From Mycobacterium sp. DL99 (GTDB lineage: Bacteria > Actinomycetota > Actinomycetes > Mycobacteriales > Mycobacteriaceae): 64,000 nt of DNA. The position numbers and the translations under genes were made by a program. This document shows, one piece after another, positions 8,553-16,696 of this stretch. Numbering within the stretch: position 1 is the first letter of the stretch; the number at the start of each line of letters is the position of its first letter. The stretch covers positions 1,331,672-1,395,671 of the forward strand of contig NZ_SJOM01000007.1 of NCBI RefSeq assembly GCF_004762045.1. The letters are read 5' to 3'. The notes under the pieces were generated by a model. The model saw nothing but the letters and a program-made list of their open reading frames with translations, ran no database searches and had not been told where the DNA came from.

Positions 8553-9833
8553 CTACAGGCCGAGTGATTTGGCAATACTGGGCTCTGACCTCCTGAGTTC
8601 GGCGACGATCTTCTTGAACGATCGCAGTTCGCCTGCATCGAGGGCTGCGCCTTTGAGCGCAATGCCAACGTTCAATCCCGCTGAGAACGTGTCAGTAATG
8701 GTGCGGTCTCGCTCCCGACCGGCTTTCGGGTTGGAGGACTTCCGATATTCGCTGTCGGCGAGGCTGCATAGCTCGTTTATCGGTCGCTCGATCATGTGCC
8801 GCAATTGGCCAGGTAACGCAACACGCATCTTAGCCACGTTAATGTTGAACGCCTCGTCAAGATCGGTGTCAAACTCCAGACTGGCTCGCGCCAGCTTGGT
8901 GTGCTCATCGATGCTGCGAACACCAGCCCAGCCGCCCCACTGGACGAGGCGGTCGGCCCTGTAGGTGTATAGCCCCTGCTGCCGATTCCACTTGAGCGGA
9001 CCGGACATGCGTTCGAACTCGGAGGGTGAGCTAAAACCATCGCGGCCAGGAAGCACGAAGCGTCGTAGCGTCACCTGTCCGGCGAAGTCGCCGTGCTCGA
9101 TCTCGAACACCTGCTCTGCCAATTCCTGGGTCTGGGGTTCGCAGCGCGCAAAAGGATCCCACGGCTTTAGCTTCTGTCCGTTGACGGTAATTACTAGACG
9201 GTCTTTCCCCAGCTCACCGTTTAGGAACTTGTGGAACACCATAGACAGGTGGTCTGCAGTTTTCTGTTGCAGTGTTTCGAAGCGGCGTCGAGCCCAGCCA
9301 CCCGACGCGTTCTTCGCGGGTACCACACGATCCAGATTCTCCCAGATCACCACTGTTCCGGGCGCATCCTCGAGAAGGTTTCGTGCCTTGCCGATCACGT
9401 CGGTTCGTTCGGGCTCGATGATCAACCAGTCGTCGAACTCCGCGATCAGGTCGAGATCGAGTTGACGAGCCTGGATGACCCGACGTTCAGGGGATGTTCG
9501 CGTCACCACAGTCAGGCACCGACCCTGCGACAACGAAGCTGTCTTAAGCCCTAGGCCATAGCGTCCTAGGTCACCTCGACCGTACGCGCGACGGCTACCG
9601 AACCGCATTGCCTCAGTTAGCCCGTTGATTGTCATGCCTCGGCCGTTGTCGGCGATGTAAACGCGTGACCGTTCGCCGCAGAACTCGATGACGATGTTCA
9701 CTTCGGTTGCTTCAGCTGTAATGCTGTTGTCGACGAGGTCCGCAATTGCCGCACTGAAGTCGTACCCGATGTCTCGCAGCGAATCGGTCAGGCGCGCAGC
9801 TGACGGTGTGACACTGGCCATCTGTCTCGGCAT
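8553..9833 (-). CDS. MutL/MORC-like GHKL ATPase
   Basis: This 426-residue ATP-binding protein has the GHKL boxes of the MutL/Hsp90/MORC group: N-box ADLVDNSITA (31-40), G1 box ADNGRGM (61-67) and lid GRYGLGLKTAS (90-100). The C-terminal half keeps an S5-like region but no recognisable endonuclease motif. The start has GGGAG six bases upstream. It follows vsr by 49 bases in the same orientation and faces the methyltransferase, the stop codons lying ten bases apart. In E. coli, MutL stimulates Vsr, and this vsr-GHKL pairing echoes that relation. MutL homologues linked to Z1 helicases, Vsr and C5 methyltransferases form a described class of restriction-modification cluster from which eukaryotic MORC ATPases were proposed to derive. 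Confidence 0.88.
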   Translation of the reverse strand: MPRQMASVTPSAARLTDSLRDIGYDFSAAIADLVDNSITAEATEVNIVIEFCGERSRVYIADNGRGMTINGLTEAMRFGSRRAYGRGDLGRYGLGLKTASLSQGRCLTVVTRTSPERRVIQARQLDLDLIAEFDDWLIIEPERTDVIGKARNLLEDAPGTVVIWENLDRVVPAKNASGGWARRRFETLQQKTADHLSMVFHKFLNGELGKDRLVITVNGQKLKPWDPFARCEPQTQELAEQVFEIEHGDFAGQVTLRRFVLPGRDGFSSPSEFERMSGPLKWNRQQGLYTYRADRLVQWGGWAGVRSIDEHTKLARASLEFDTDLDEAFNINVAKMRVALPGQLRHMIERPINELCSLADSEYRKSSNPKAGRERDRTITDTFSAGLNVGIALKGAALDAGELRSFKKIVAELRRSEPSIAKSLGL

Positions 9834-9882
9834 AAAGGCTCCCTTTTGATTAAGTCCAGGGTCTCACGACCGACCGACAGAT

Positions 9883-10347
9883 TTACCTCCGACCCGCCGA
9901 GCGCCCTGTTCGAAGCCGCCATATGTCATGGATCCGCTCAGCGGCGACTGCGGGATCCTCATGCTCCCACACGTGGAGAGCCTCCCACCCGAGGTCTGCG
10001 AGCTGGCAGTCTTTGCGGCGATCACGTTCGACATTGCCTTTGAGCTTCGCAGCCCACCATTCCGAGTTGTTCTTTGGTGACGTGCCGTGTTCGGGGCAAC
10101 GGTGCCAGAAGCAGCCATCGACAAATATCGCCACGCGCGCCTTCGTCAATGCGATATCTGGTGTCCCCGGTATTCCGCGGAGGTGGACGCGAAATCGGAG
10201 GCCGAGACGATGCAGTTCCCGGCGAAGTGCGATCTCGGTCGTGGTGTCGCGGCGGGGCATCTTCTTCATCTGCTTGCTGACCGCTTCATTGAGTGGAACT
10301 GGGCCTGTGCCGACAGATGACGTCTCGTTTTGCACAGGGGGCCTCAT
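9883..10347 (-). CDS. vsr: Very short patch repair (Vsr) endonuclease
   Basis: With the start at 10347 the protein has 154 residues, the usual Vsr length, beginning MRPPVQNE. Family landmarks are all present: TEIALRRELHRLGLRFRV, then GTPDI with the catalytic aspartate near residue 64, GCFWHRCPEHG with the conserved Cys and His of the active and zinc sites, and a C-terminal NVERDRRK...LGWEALHVWEHE. The open frame extends further upstream to 10476, but those residues do not resemble the family. Vsr nicks T:G mismatches that arise by deamination of 5-methylcytosine, so it normally accompanies a C5 methyltransferase such as the one at 6585. It leads a two-gene unit with the MutL-like ATPase. In this system it may act in repair, in attack, or both. 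Confidence 0.93.
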   Translation of the reverse strand: MRPPVQNETSSVGTGPVPLNEAVSKQMKKMPRRDTTTEIALRRELHRLGLRFRVHLRGIPGTPDIALTKARVAIFVDGCFWHRCPEHGTSPKNNSEWWAAKLKGNVERDRRKDCQLADLGWEALHVWEHEDPAVAAERIHDIWRLRTGRSAGRR

Positions 10348-10582
10348 TTCCAAGCTGCGGAGGTTCCTTGAGACTACAAGTCTGCCAAGGCGATTGGGAA
10401 CGGTGCGTCTCCCCTGGTTGGGATTCCACGCGGTCATTCGGTCGGGCTGGCTGCTTGATGTCGCACGTGTATTCAAACCGGTACTCCGCCGACAACGGAA
10501 CTGACCTCTTGAACGTATTGCGGATTATTGTCGGATATCAGCGCTACCCTCAGCCCGACTGAACCAGCCGAGAACGATCTCT

Positions 10583-11557
10583 GTGAACCGAGGAGTGATG
10601 ACCGAAGAAGGTCCGAGAGCTCAACCGGCCGCTTGGCTTCTGATGGCTGTGGGCGACGATCGTCAGCACGGCTGCAATGATGGCTATGACGACGAGCCCA
10701 ATTGCAGCTACACCTGGGATGAGACGGTTCCGAACCATGGCAAGTTGCGCGCCGGCGATCGCATTGCGTTGTGGGACAAGCATACGTTGCTTGGCGCATC
10801 CGTTATCGAGGAGATCTTCGTTGAGGACAACGTCCCAAAGGTCGCTCATCGTTGCCCCAGCTGTCATAAAGCTAATTTGAAGGCTCGCAGGAAGAAATCG
10901 CCAAGGTATCGATGTTTTAAATGCGAGGCTGAGTTCGATGTGCCAGATTCCTCCGTCCGTCTTGTTAGGCAGTACACGTCTCGACACGATGCAGGTTGGG
11001 TTGACTTGAACGGCGCTCTAACTGGCGAACAGGTTCGCAAACTCTGTTTCTCGCCCGATTCGCAACTGAGTCTGCGATCTATGAACTGGGAAGCCCTACT
11101 CGATGCAATCAAGCATCACCCGCGGTGGAGTGACGTCAGCACGTGGACTTCTGAACGACGCCAGTTAAGGGCCAGCGGTGGCCACCAAATGCGGATGACC
11201 CGTGTCAGGCTCGGCCAGACGTCCTTCAGAGCGAGCATCTTGGCCAAATATGGCCCCGTCTGCGCGATCTCGGGCGCCGCGCCAGTTGAAGTTCTCGATG
11301 CTGCGCACCTCTACAGTTATGCGGAACTAGGCACACACTACGAGCATGGAGGCTTCATGTTACGGAAGGACGTGCATTTCCTGTTCGACAGGGGAGGGAT
11401 TTGCATCGATCCACACCAATTTACTGTCGACGTCCTTCCCTCACTCCGACGGTTTGAGCCCTACGCTGGTCTGCATAGTGCGCCATTGCGCGTGCCTACG
11501 ATCAGCGACCCTCAACGTAGTTGGATCGCTGCGCACTGGAAACAACACCGGGGCTAG
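10583..11557 (+). CDS. HNH endonuclease with EVE/PUA-like N-terminal domain and zinc ribbon
   Basis: The 324-residue protein has three parts. Residues 15-80 (AAWLLMAVGDDRQHG, then GKLRAGDRIALWDK) look like an EVE/PUA-superfamily module, a fold that can read modified bases. Residues 91-114 form a zinc ribbon, C-x2-C-x16-C-x2-C. Residues about 205-285 form an HNH_2-type nuclease with DAAHLYSY and a downstream RKDVHFLFDRG-CIDP. EVE-HNH proteins are known modification-dependent restriction enzymes, so this may cut methylated foreign DNA, or it may be tuned to the neighbouring methyltransferase mark. The GTG start at 10583 is preceded by GAGAA; ATG 10598 is an alternative. The gene is divergent from vsr and ends three bases before the nadR stop, marking the right edge of the island. 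The N-terminal assignment is less certain than the HNH one. Confidence 0.8.
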   Translation: MNRGVMTEEGPRAQPAAWLLMAVGDDRQHGCNDGYDDEPNCSYTWDETVPNHGKLRAGDRIALWDKHTLLGASVIEEIFVEDNVPKVAHRCPSCHKANLKARRKKSPRYRCFKCEAEFDVPDSSVRLVRQYTSRHDAGWVDLNGALTGEQVRKLCFSPDSQLSLRSMNWEALLDAIKHHPRWSDVSTWTSERRQLRASGGHQMRMTRVRLGQTSFRASILAKYGPVCAISGAAPVEVLDAAHLYSYAELGTHYEHGGFMLRKDVHFLFDRGGICIDPHQFTVDVLPSLRRFEPYAGLHSAPLRVPTISDPQRSWIAAHWKQHRG

Positions 11558-11560
11558 GTG

Positions 11561-12649
11561 TTATGGCGTCGCCTCAAACCCCGGCCCCCGCAACGGCTCT
11601 CCGAACCGCGCCCGTAACTTCAACAACGGCTCAATCGTGCGGACGGCAATATCCAGCCGCTCCTCGAGCGTCCCGGTCAACAGCACCCACGAGTGCCCGG
11701 CTGCGGTAAGCGCATCGGCGAACCAACCCGTCATCGCGGCACGGATGGCGAGATCACCTTCCCGCATTCCGTCGTCGTCCCACGGCACGCCTTCGTGATC
11801 GGTGAGCAGGTACACCGCCCGTGGCGGGGCTTCCGTCCAGGGCCCACTGGAGGCGTCGCCGAGGTAGCGGCGCTTCCAGACGCCTGTCGCAAAGGCGTCG
11901 GTGTCGCAGATCAAGACAGGTGAGCCGGTCCGGGCCGCAAGTTCTTCGAGTCGGGTCTGTTCGGGGCCGATGACATCGAAATCATGCCCATCCCACTGCA
12001 GTTCGGTGATGCCGACCTCGGGATTGGCCGCCCACTTGAGTTCGGTGTACTCGCGGCCGTACTCGCGCACACATTTCGTCGCGGCCCATGCTCCGCCGCG
12101 CGCGCCGTAGTGCTGCGTGATGCGTTCGGCCACCGTCGTGGTCCCGGTCGATTCGGCACCCACTACGACGATGCGCGTGGTCAATCCCGCCCGGGTGGCC
12201 GCGGCCAACTCATGCCATTGGCCCCCGAGATCGCGTCGTACCGCGGTGCTGCTGCCGGTGCGTCCCGTCCTCACAGCGGTAGCGTCGAGCCACCGGGCGA
12301 GCTCGTCGACATAGTCGTCACCGCTGAACACCGCATCGACCTCCGGCGCGGCGCCGGCAGCGTGCACGCCGGCGCGCATGGCGGCGACCTGAGCTGCCCA
12401 CACCCGCTGGTCAGTCACGTCAACCGGTGCATCACAAGGGATTCCGGCGATCCGCACGTTCACATCGCGGTTGTGCTCCTCGCGGAGCCACGCCATCCGG
12501 TCGGCCAGCGGGATCGTCTCGACCGCCGCCGCCATCACCAGCACTGTGAACACATCGCAGCGCGCCGCCGCCGCGCGGATCGCGTCGTGATGCCCGATCC
12601 GCGGCGGATAGAACTTGCCGATCATCAGGCCGTGCCGGAACTCGGTCAT
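11561..12649 (-). CDS. nadR: NadR-type bifunctional NMN adenylyltransferase / ribosylnicotinamide kinase
   Basis: The 362-residue product has an N-terminal nucleotidyltransferase domain with GKFYPPRIGHH (11-21) and the SSTAVR signature (133-138). A C-terminal P-loop domain starts with GAESTGTTT at 164-172. This matches NadR enzymes that phosphorylate nicotinamide riboside and adenylate NMN to NAD. No helix-turn-helix regulator domain precedes the adenylyltransferase, unlike the E. coli protein. The P-loop has Thr where Walker A normally has Lys; I believe this variant occurs in other actinobacterial NadR proteins, but check kinase function. Its ATG overlaps the pnuC stop, so transporter and enzyme are co-translated. 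Confidence 0.9.
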   Translation of the reverse strand: MTEFRHGLMIGKFYPPRIGHHDAIRAAAARCDVFTVLVMAAAVETIPLADRMAWLREEHNRDVNVRIAGIPCDAPVDVTDQRVWAAQVAAMRAGVHAAGAAPEVDAVFSGDDYVDELARWLDATAVRTGRTGSSTAVRRDLGGQWHELAAATRAGLTTRIVVVGAESTGTTTVAERITQHYGARGGAWAATKCVREYGREYTELKWAANPEVGITELQWDGHDFDVIGPEQTRLEELAARTGSPVLICDTDAFATGVWKRRYLGDASSGPWTEAPPRAVYLLTDHEGVPWDDDGMREGDLAIRAAMTGWFADALTAAGHSWVLLTGTLEERLDIAVRTIEPLLKLRARFGEPLRGPGFEATP

Positions 12650-13305
12650 CGCACCGCGCTATCTGTGGGCAGCGCAGCGTCTGCCGGTTCCAGCTCGCGT
12701 GCCCAGGCACGCAAACCGGCGACGCACAGGCCGAGGAACAACAGGTACACCGCCGCGGTGAGGATCAGCCCCTGACTGAGATAGAGCGGGATGAAGATGC
12801 AGTCGGCGGCGATCCAGAAGTACCAGGTCTCGATCCGCCGGGTGTTCAGCAGCCATTGAGCTACCAGCGACAGGCACGTCGTGACCGCGTCCAGGAATGG
12901 GGCCGCATCATGCGCGGCGGTCAGGATGACGTACAGAACCCAGGTGCCGAGCACCAAGAACACGGCGCACCAAGCCAACTCGACCCGACCGCACCGACGC
13001 ACCACGGTGGTGCCCGCATCTGCCCGGCCTTTCAGCCACTGCCACCACCCGGCGAAACCCAGAGCGATGTAGAGCACCTGCAGACCCGAGGCCGCCCACA
13101 GACTGGCTGAGGTGAACAGCACGAGGAAGAACGCGTTGTTGGCGATCCCGACGGGGAAGTTGAAGATGTTGCGCCGGACCGTCAGCGCGACGCACAGGCC
13201 GCCCGTGACGAAGCCGAGGAACTCGGCCCAACTGACCGCGTCGTTGCCGATCGTGAAGAGCGCACTGTTGAGCGGCTCCACCATCCGGGCCAGCCAGTCG
13301 ATCAT
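12646..13305 (-). CDS. pnuC: PnuC-family nicotinamide riboside transporter
   Basis: This 219-residue polytopic membrane protein has the PnuC features: a GWWQW motif around residues 86-90, an N-T-R-R-IETWYFWIAAD segment in the second half, and about seven hydrophobic segments. PnuC proteins carry vitamins by facilitated diffusion, and the substrate is trapped by phosphorylation. The overlapping nadR downstream points to nicotinamide riboside, rather than thiamine or riboflavin. It is the first gene of the unit and is divergent from the TIR-domain gene, with 227 bases between the two starts. I saw no convincing riboswitch there. Actinobacterial gene sets for NAD usually rely on de novo and nicotinic acid routes, so this pair may be accessory in this genome. 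Confidence 0.9.
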   Translation of the reverse strand: MIDWLARMVEPLNSALFTIGNDAVSWAEFLGFVTGGLCVALTVRRNIFNFPVGIANNAFFLVLFTSASLWAASGLQVLYIALGFAGWWQWLKGRADAGTTVVRRCGRVELAWCAVFLVLGTWVLYVILTAAHDAAPFLDAVTTCLSLVAQWLLNTRRIETWYFWIAADCIFIPLYLSQGLILTAAVYLLFLGLCVAGLRAWARELEPADAALPTDSAVR

Positions 13306-13532
13306 CTGGCACAGCCTATTAGCTACGTCGTCGCCTACCTGGAGGTCCCCGATTGTCTATCGCGGCGTCCTGCGGGCCGAGGTTGCGATGATCTCCGCGG
13401 GGGTGATCCGGCTCAGCAAGCTATGCGGTGACGGCACCTGTGTTATCCGGAGAACGACATTCCGAACCAAGGGCCAGATGTCAGTGCCAAGTGCAATCAT
13501 CGGACTGACGCGTGACGAAGGAAGGGGCTGCC

Positions 13533-14402
13533 ATGACACACCCGAGCGGAGGTAGCGGGACGCGAGATGAGTCGAACCGGCAATCTCAGGTATGGGAAGC
13601 GCCGGTGCTGGACCGAAATCCAATCCTTGCGGCGATAGAACGCGTCGATCGAGATTACCCAGGCGGACTACTGACAGGATTCTCGATCTACACGAGCCGA
13701 TCGCCATATGACCACGAATTCTTTGTGGTGATGTACTTCAATCCGACCCATCGGCAAGCCCCTCAGAAGCTACCGGCGGTCTACCAACTCTTCGAAGCGG
13801 TAGGAGCGCGGCGTCGGAGCGATCTCGTCGTAGAGGACCTCATCGACAAGTTTGTCATGACGTCGGTCCCCTGCTTTGAGCTGTCCAACGTCATCGACTT
13901 GCAGAAGAGTTTCATCCTGCCCAGCCGCGAGCGCCTCGACGAGCTAGGCATCACGCCTGTCGCGAATTTCAAGCGTCGCCCCAAGGTTTTTCTGAGCCAC
14001 AACTCGGACAGAAAAGATGAGGTTCGCAGACTGCAGGAACAATTGCTTTCGCGAAGTGTCCCAACGTGGTTCGATGAGATCGACATCGAGTACGGTGAGA
14101 CCCTGGTATCGGAAATCGAAAAAGGGATCGAGTCGTCTGGCGCCGTGATCTTCTGGTGGAGTGCGGGGTTCCTGTCGTCCCATTGGTGTACCTACGAGCT
14201 CGACGCATTTATCGACCGTGTCGCGCGGCTCGGGAAGTCAAAGGTCCAGATCCATTCAATTGTCGACCATAGCGTTGCGTCTGAACAGATTCACCGCAAG
14301 GTCCGCGAGTATCCGTGGCAAACCTTCGGCCCGCAGAGTGACATAAGTATGATAGCCACAAAGCTCGCTCCGTCACTTCTGCGCCTGGACGCGCCTTCCT
14401 GA
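13533..14402 (+). CDS. TIR domain-containing protein, probable NAD-consuming effector
   Basis: The product has 289 residues from an ATG preceded by GGAAGGGG. A C-terminal TIR_2-type domain starts near residue 150 with RPKVFLSHNSDRKDE. It includes SVPTWFDEIDIEYGE, a hydrophobic AVIFWWSAGFL strand, and WCTYELDAF near 218-226. The glutamate in the last motif corresponds to the catalytic Glu of TIR NADases. The first 140 residues match no family I know and may be a sensor. Bacterial TIR proteins often deplete NAD+ or make cyclic ADP-ribose signals during phage infection. No Thoeris, SIR2, CBASS or short-Ago partner is adjacent. The closest neighbours are nicotinamide-riboside salvage genes. Enzymatic activity is inferred from motif retention. 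Confidence 0.85.
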   Translation: MTHPSGGSGTRDESNRQSQVWEAPVLDRNPILAAIERVDRDYPGGLLTGFSIYTSRSPYDHEFFVVMYFNPTHRQAPQKLPAVYQLFEAVGARRRSDLVVEDLIDKFVMTSVPCFELSNVIDLQKSFILPSRERLDELGITPVANFKRRPKVFLSHNSDRKDEVRRLQEQLLSRSVPTWFDEIDIEYGETLVSEIEKGIESSGAVIFWWSAGFLSSHWCTYELDAFIDRVARLGKSKVQIHSIVDHSVASEQIHRKVREYPWQTFGPQSDISMIATKLAPSLLRLDAPS

Positions 14403-14509
14403 CGAGCGTTGGTCTCAATGCCTTCACGCGTGGAACCCTCGACGAGATCAACGATTCGTCGCGATGAGACTCGGCTCTCGCCTGCTGCCCGGCGCGCGAT
14501 CGCTCAGCC

Positions 14510-16483
14510 TCAGCTCTTGACCGGCTCACGCCCCGAGATCTTCTGCGTCCGCTTGTACAGCCACAGGAGAACCAGCGCGAACCCGATCACCCCGAGGACT
14601 TCGGCGAACGTCCCGTCATTGCCGGTGAAGATCGCGAACGGGTCGTCGCTTCCTGTGCCGGCGACGAACCCGGCGAACACCACGCCGTAGAGACTCTCGC
14701 CGACGATCATGCCGGTGGCCAGCAGCACGCCGAGGCGTTTCTTGCGCTCGACGTTGCCTCCGGTGCGGTCGGCCCACTTGTTGTAGAAGTACCCGAGCAG
14801 TGAGCCGAGCGGGATGATCAGGGTCAGACTCATCGGCAGGTACATGCCCATCCCGACGGCCAGCGGTGGCAGGGAGAATCGGGTTGTCCGGGTGAGGATC
14901 TCGTCGACGATGACGATCGCCACCCCGATCGCCGCGCCCAACCCGATCAGGGACCAGTCCAGGGATCCGCCGAATACGCCTTTGGCCAGCGAGGAGATCA
15001 GGGCGGCCTGGGGTGCGGCCAGAGCGTGGTCGGTGGCGCCCGGTGCGCCCAGGAACCCGAAGGCGCGTTGCATCAGGTCGAGCACCGGCGGGATGATCGC
15101 CGAGCCGAACAACACGCCAATCACCAACGCCACCTGCTGTTTCCACGGGGTGGCTCCGACCAGCTGGCCGGTCTTGAGGTCTTGGAGGTTGTCGTTGGAG
15201 ATGGTGGCCACCCCGAAGGTGATGGCCGCGACGAACAGCGTGAACGCCACCAGGGCCAGGGATCCGTCGTGCGTGGTCGGGCCGTACACCAGCTTGATCA
15301 GCAGTGCGGCGATGAGCACCGTGAGGATGCCGACGCCGGAGATCGGGCTGTTGGACGAGCCGATCAGGCCGGCCATGTAACCGCACACCGCGGCGATCAC
15401 CAGGCCGATGACGAAGATGAACACCACGCTCGCCACGATGATCCCCGTGGAGCTGCCGTGCAGCACGGTGCCATGGCTGAAATCCCACAGCAGCACGGCA
15501 ATTGGAATCAGCATCGCCACCACGATGCCCACCACGATGGGGAACGGGATATCGCGCTGGGTGATGTCGACCAGCTGTCCCTGCCGGCGGTCGCGGGCTG
15601 AGGCCAGCGCCTCGGTGATGCCCTTGATGATCGGGCGCAGGATCTTGAGCAGCGTCCACACCGCGGCCACGGCGATCGCCCCGGCACCGATGAACCGCAC
15701 CTCGTGCACGAACACCCCGTCGATGACGTCGGCCACGGACTCGTCGGTCCCGAACGTCCCAATGGTCCGGATGGGCAGCAGCACCCCGAACGAGATGACC
15801 AGCCCGACGAGCATCGCGATGCCGACGGTCATCCCGATCAGATGCCCCACCCCGACCAATGCCAGGGACAGGCTGGCACCGAACATCGAGCCGCCGGCCC
15901 CGACCCGGAAATACGCCGCCACGTAATTGGCAAGCACCTTGAGGTTGGCCAGCAGCGCGAACCCGGCCGACACGAGTGAGCCGAACGCGATGACCCGGAT
16001 CCCGACGCGGTTCTCCTCGACACCGCCGCTGCTGTCACCGACCTTGAGCACCTCGGCGGCGGCCACCCCTTCGGGGTAGGGCAGATCGGAGCCGGTCACC
16101 AGGGCCCGGCGCAGCGGGATGGAGTACATCACGCCGAGGATCCCGCCGACCGCGCACACCGCCACGGTGATCCAGTACGGGAACCCGGTCCACCAGCCGA
16201 TCATGATGAGCCCGGGCAGCACGAAGATGATCGCCGAGAGCGTGCCCGCCGCCGAGGCGATGGTCTGCACGATGTTGTTCTCCACGATGGAGTGGTTGGC
16301 GAAGTTGCGCAGCAGCGCCATCGAGATCACCGCGGCCGGGATCGCGGTGGCGAACGTCAGGCCGACTTTGAGGCCGAGATAGACGTTGGCGGCGGTGAAC
16401 ACCAGCGTGATCGCCCCGCCGAGCAGGATCCCGCGGAGGGTCAGTTCGCGCAGCGTCGGTGTGGTGGGTTCTGCGACAGCCAA
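14510..16483 (-). CDS. OPT family oligopeptide transporter
   Basis: This 657-residue, highly hydrophobic protein begins LRELTLRGILLGG and has the ANVYLGLKVGLTFATAIPAA segment typical of OPT transporters. Later come the conserved NNIVQTIASAAG and NLQDLKTGQLVGATPWKQQ blocks. These place it in the prokaryotic OPT branch that resembles yellow-stripe-like and peptide carriers. Transport is expected to be proton coupled, of small peptides or metal chelates; the substrate cannot be told. It stands alone, with its stop about 110 bases from that of the TIR gene and a 213-base gap before the divergent mscS gene. High GC and codon bias mark it as core genome, so the accessory stretch ends here. Confidence 0.92.
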   Translation of the reverse strand: MAVAEPTTPTLRELTLRGILLGGAITLVFTAANVYLGLKVGLTFATAIPAAVISMALLRNFANHSIVENNIVQTIASAAGTLSAIIFVLPGLIMIGWWTGFPYWITVAVCAVGGILGVMYSIPLRRALVTGSDLPYPEGVAAAEVLKVGDSSGGVEENRVGIRVIAFGSLVSAGFALLANLKVLANYVAAYFRVGAGGSMFGASLSLALVGVGHLIGMTVGIAMLVGLVISFGVLLPIRTIGTFGTDESVADVIDGVFVHEVRFIGAGAIAVAAVWTLLKILRPIIKGITEALASARDRRQGQLVDITQRDIPFPIVVGIVVAMLIPIAVLLWDFSHGTVLHGSSTGIIVASVVFIFVIGLVIAAVCGYMAGLIGSSNSPISGVGILTVLIAALLIKLVYGPTTHDGSLALVAFTLFVAAITFGVATISNDNLQDLKTGQLVGATPWKQQVALVIGVLFGSAIIPPVLDLMQRAFGFLGAPGATDHALAAPQAALISSLAKGVFGGSLDWSLIGLGAAIGVAIVIVDEILTRTTRFSLPPLAVGMGMYLPMSLTLIIPLGSLLGYFYNKWADRTGGNVERKKRLGVLLATGMIVGESLYGVVFAGFVAGTGSDDPFAIFTGNDGTFAEVLGVIGFALVLLWLYKRTQKISGREPVKS

Positions 16484-16696
16484 CTCGGCATCCTCTCGGT
16501 TTACAGTTGCTGACTAACCGTAAGCGCTGGGTCACGGTGTCGCGGTGTGATCGACGCAGCAGCCCGAGTAGACGGTCACCCGTCGAGCTGTTTCGCTGAA
16601 GCGTGATGTGAGCCTCAAATCCGATTTGTGCGAATCCGCCGTCTGCTACGGCGAATTGCTGGCCACCAAACGTGAGCTGTTTCGCCCATTCGACGC

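Noticed and set aside
1..11557. DISARM, BREX or classical type II restriction assignment
   Set aside because: No drmA/B/C, pglZ/brxC or dedicated sequence-specific type II nuclease is present; Z1, GHKL and Vsr are diagnostic of another class.
13306..13532. Riboswitch upstream of pnuC
   Set aside because: I could not find a recognisable thiamine, FMN or NAD riboswitch core in the 227 bases.
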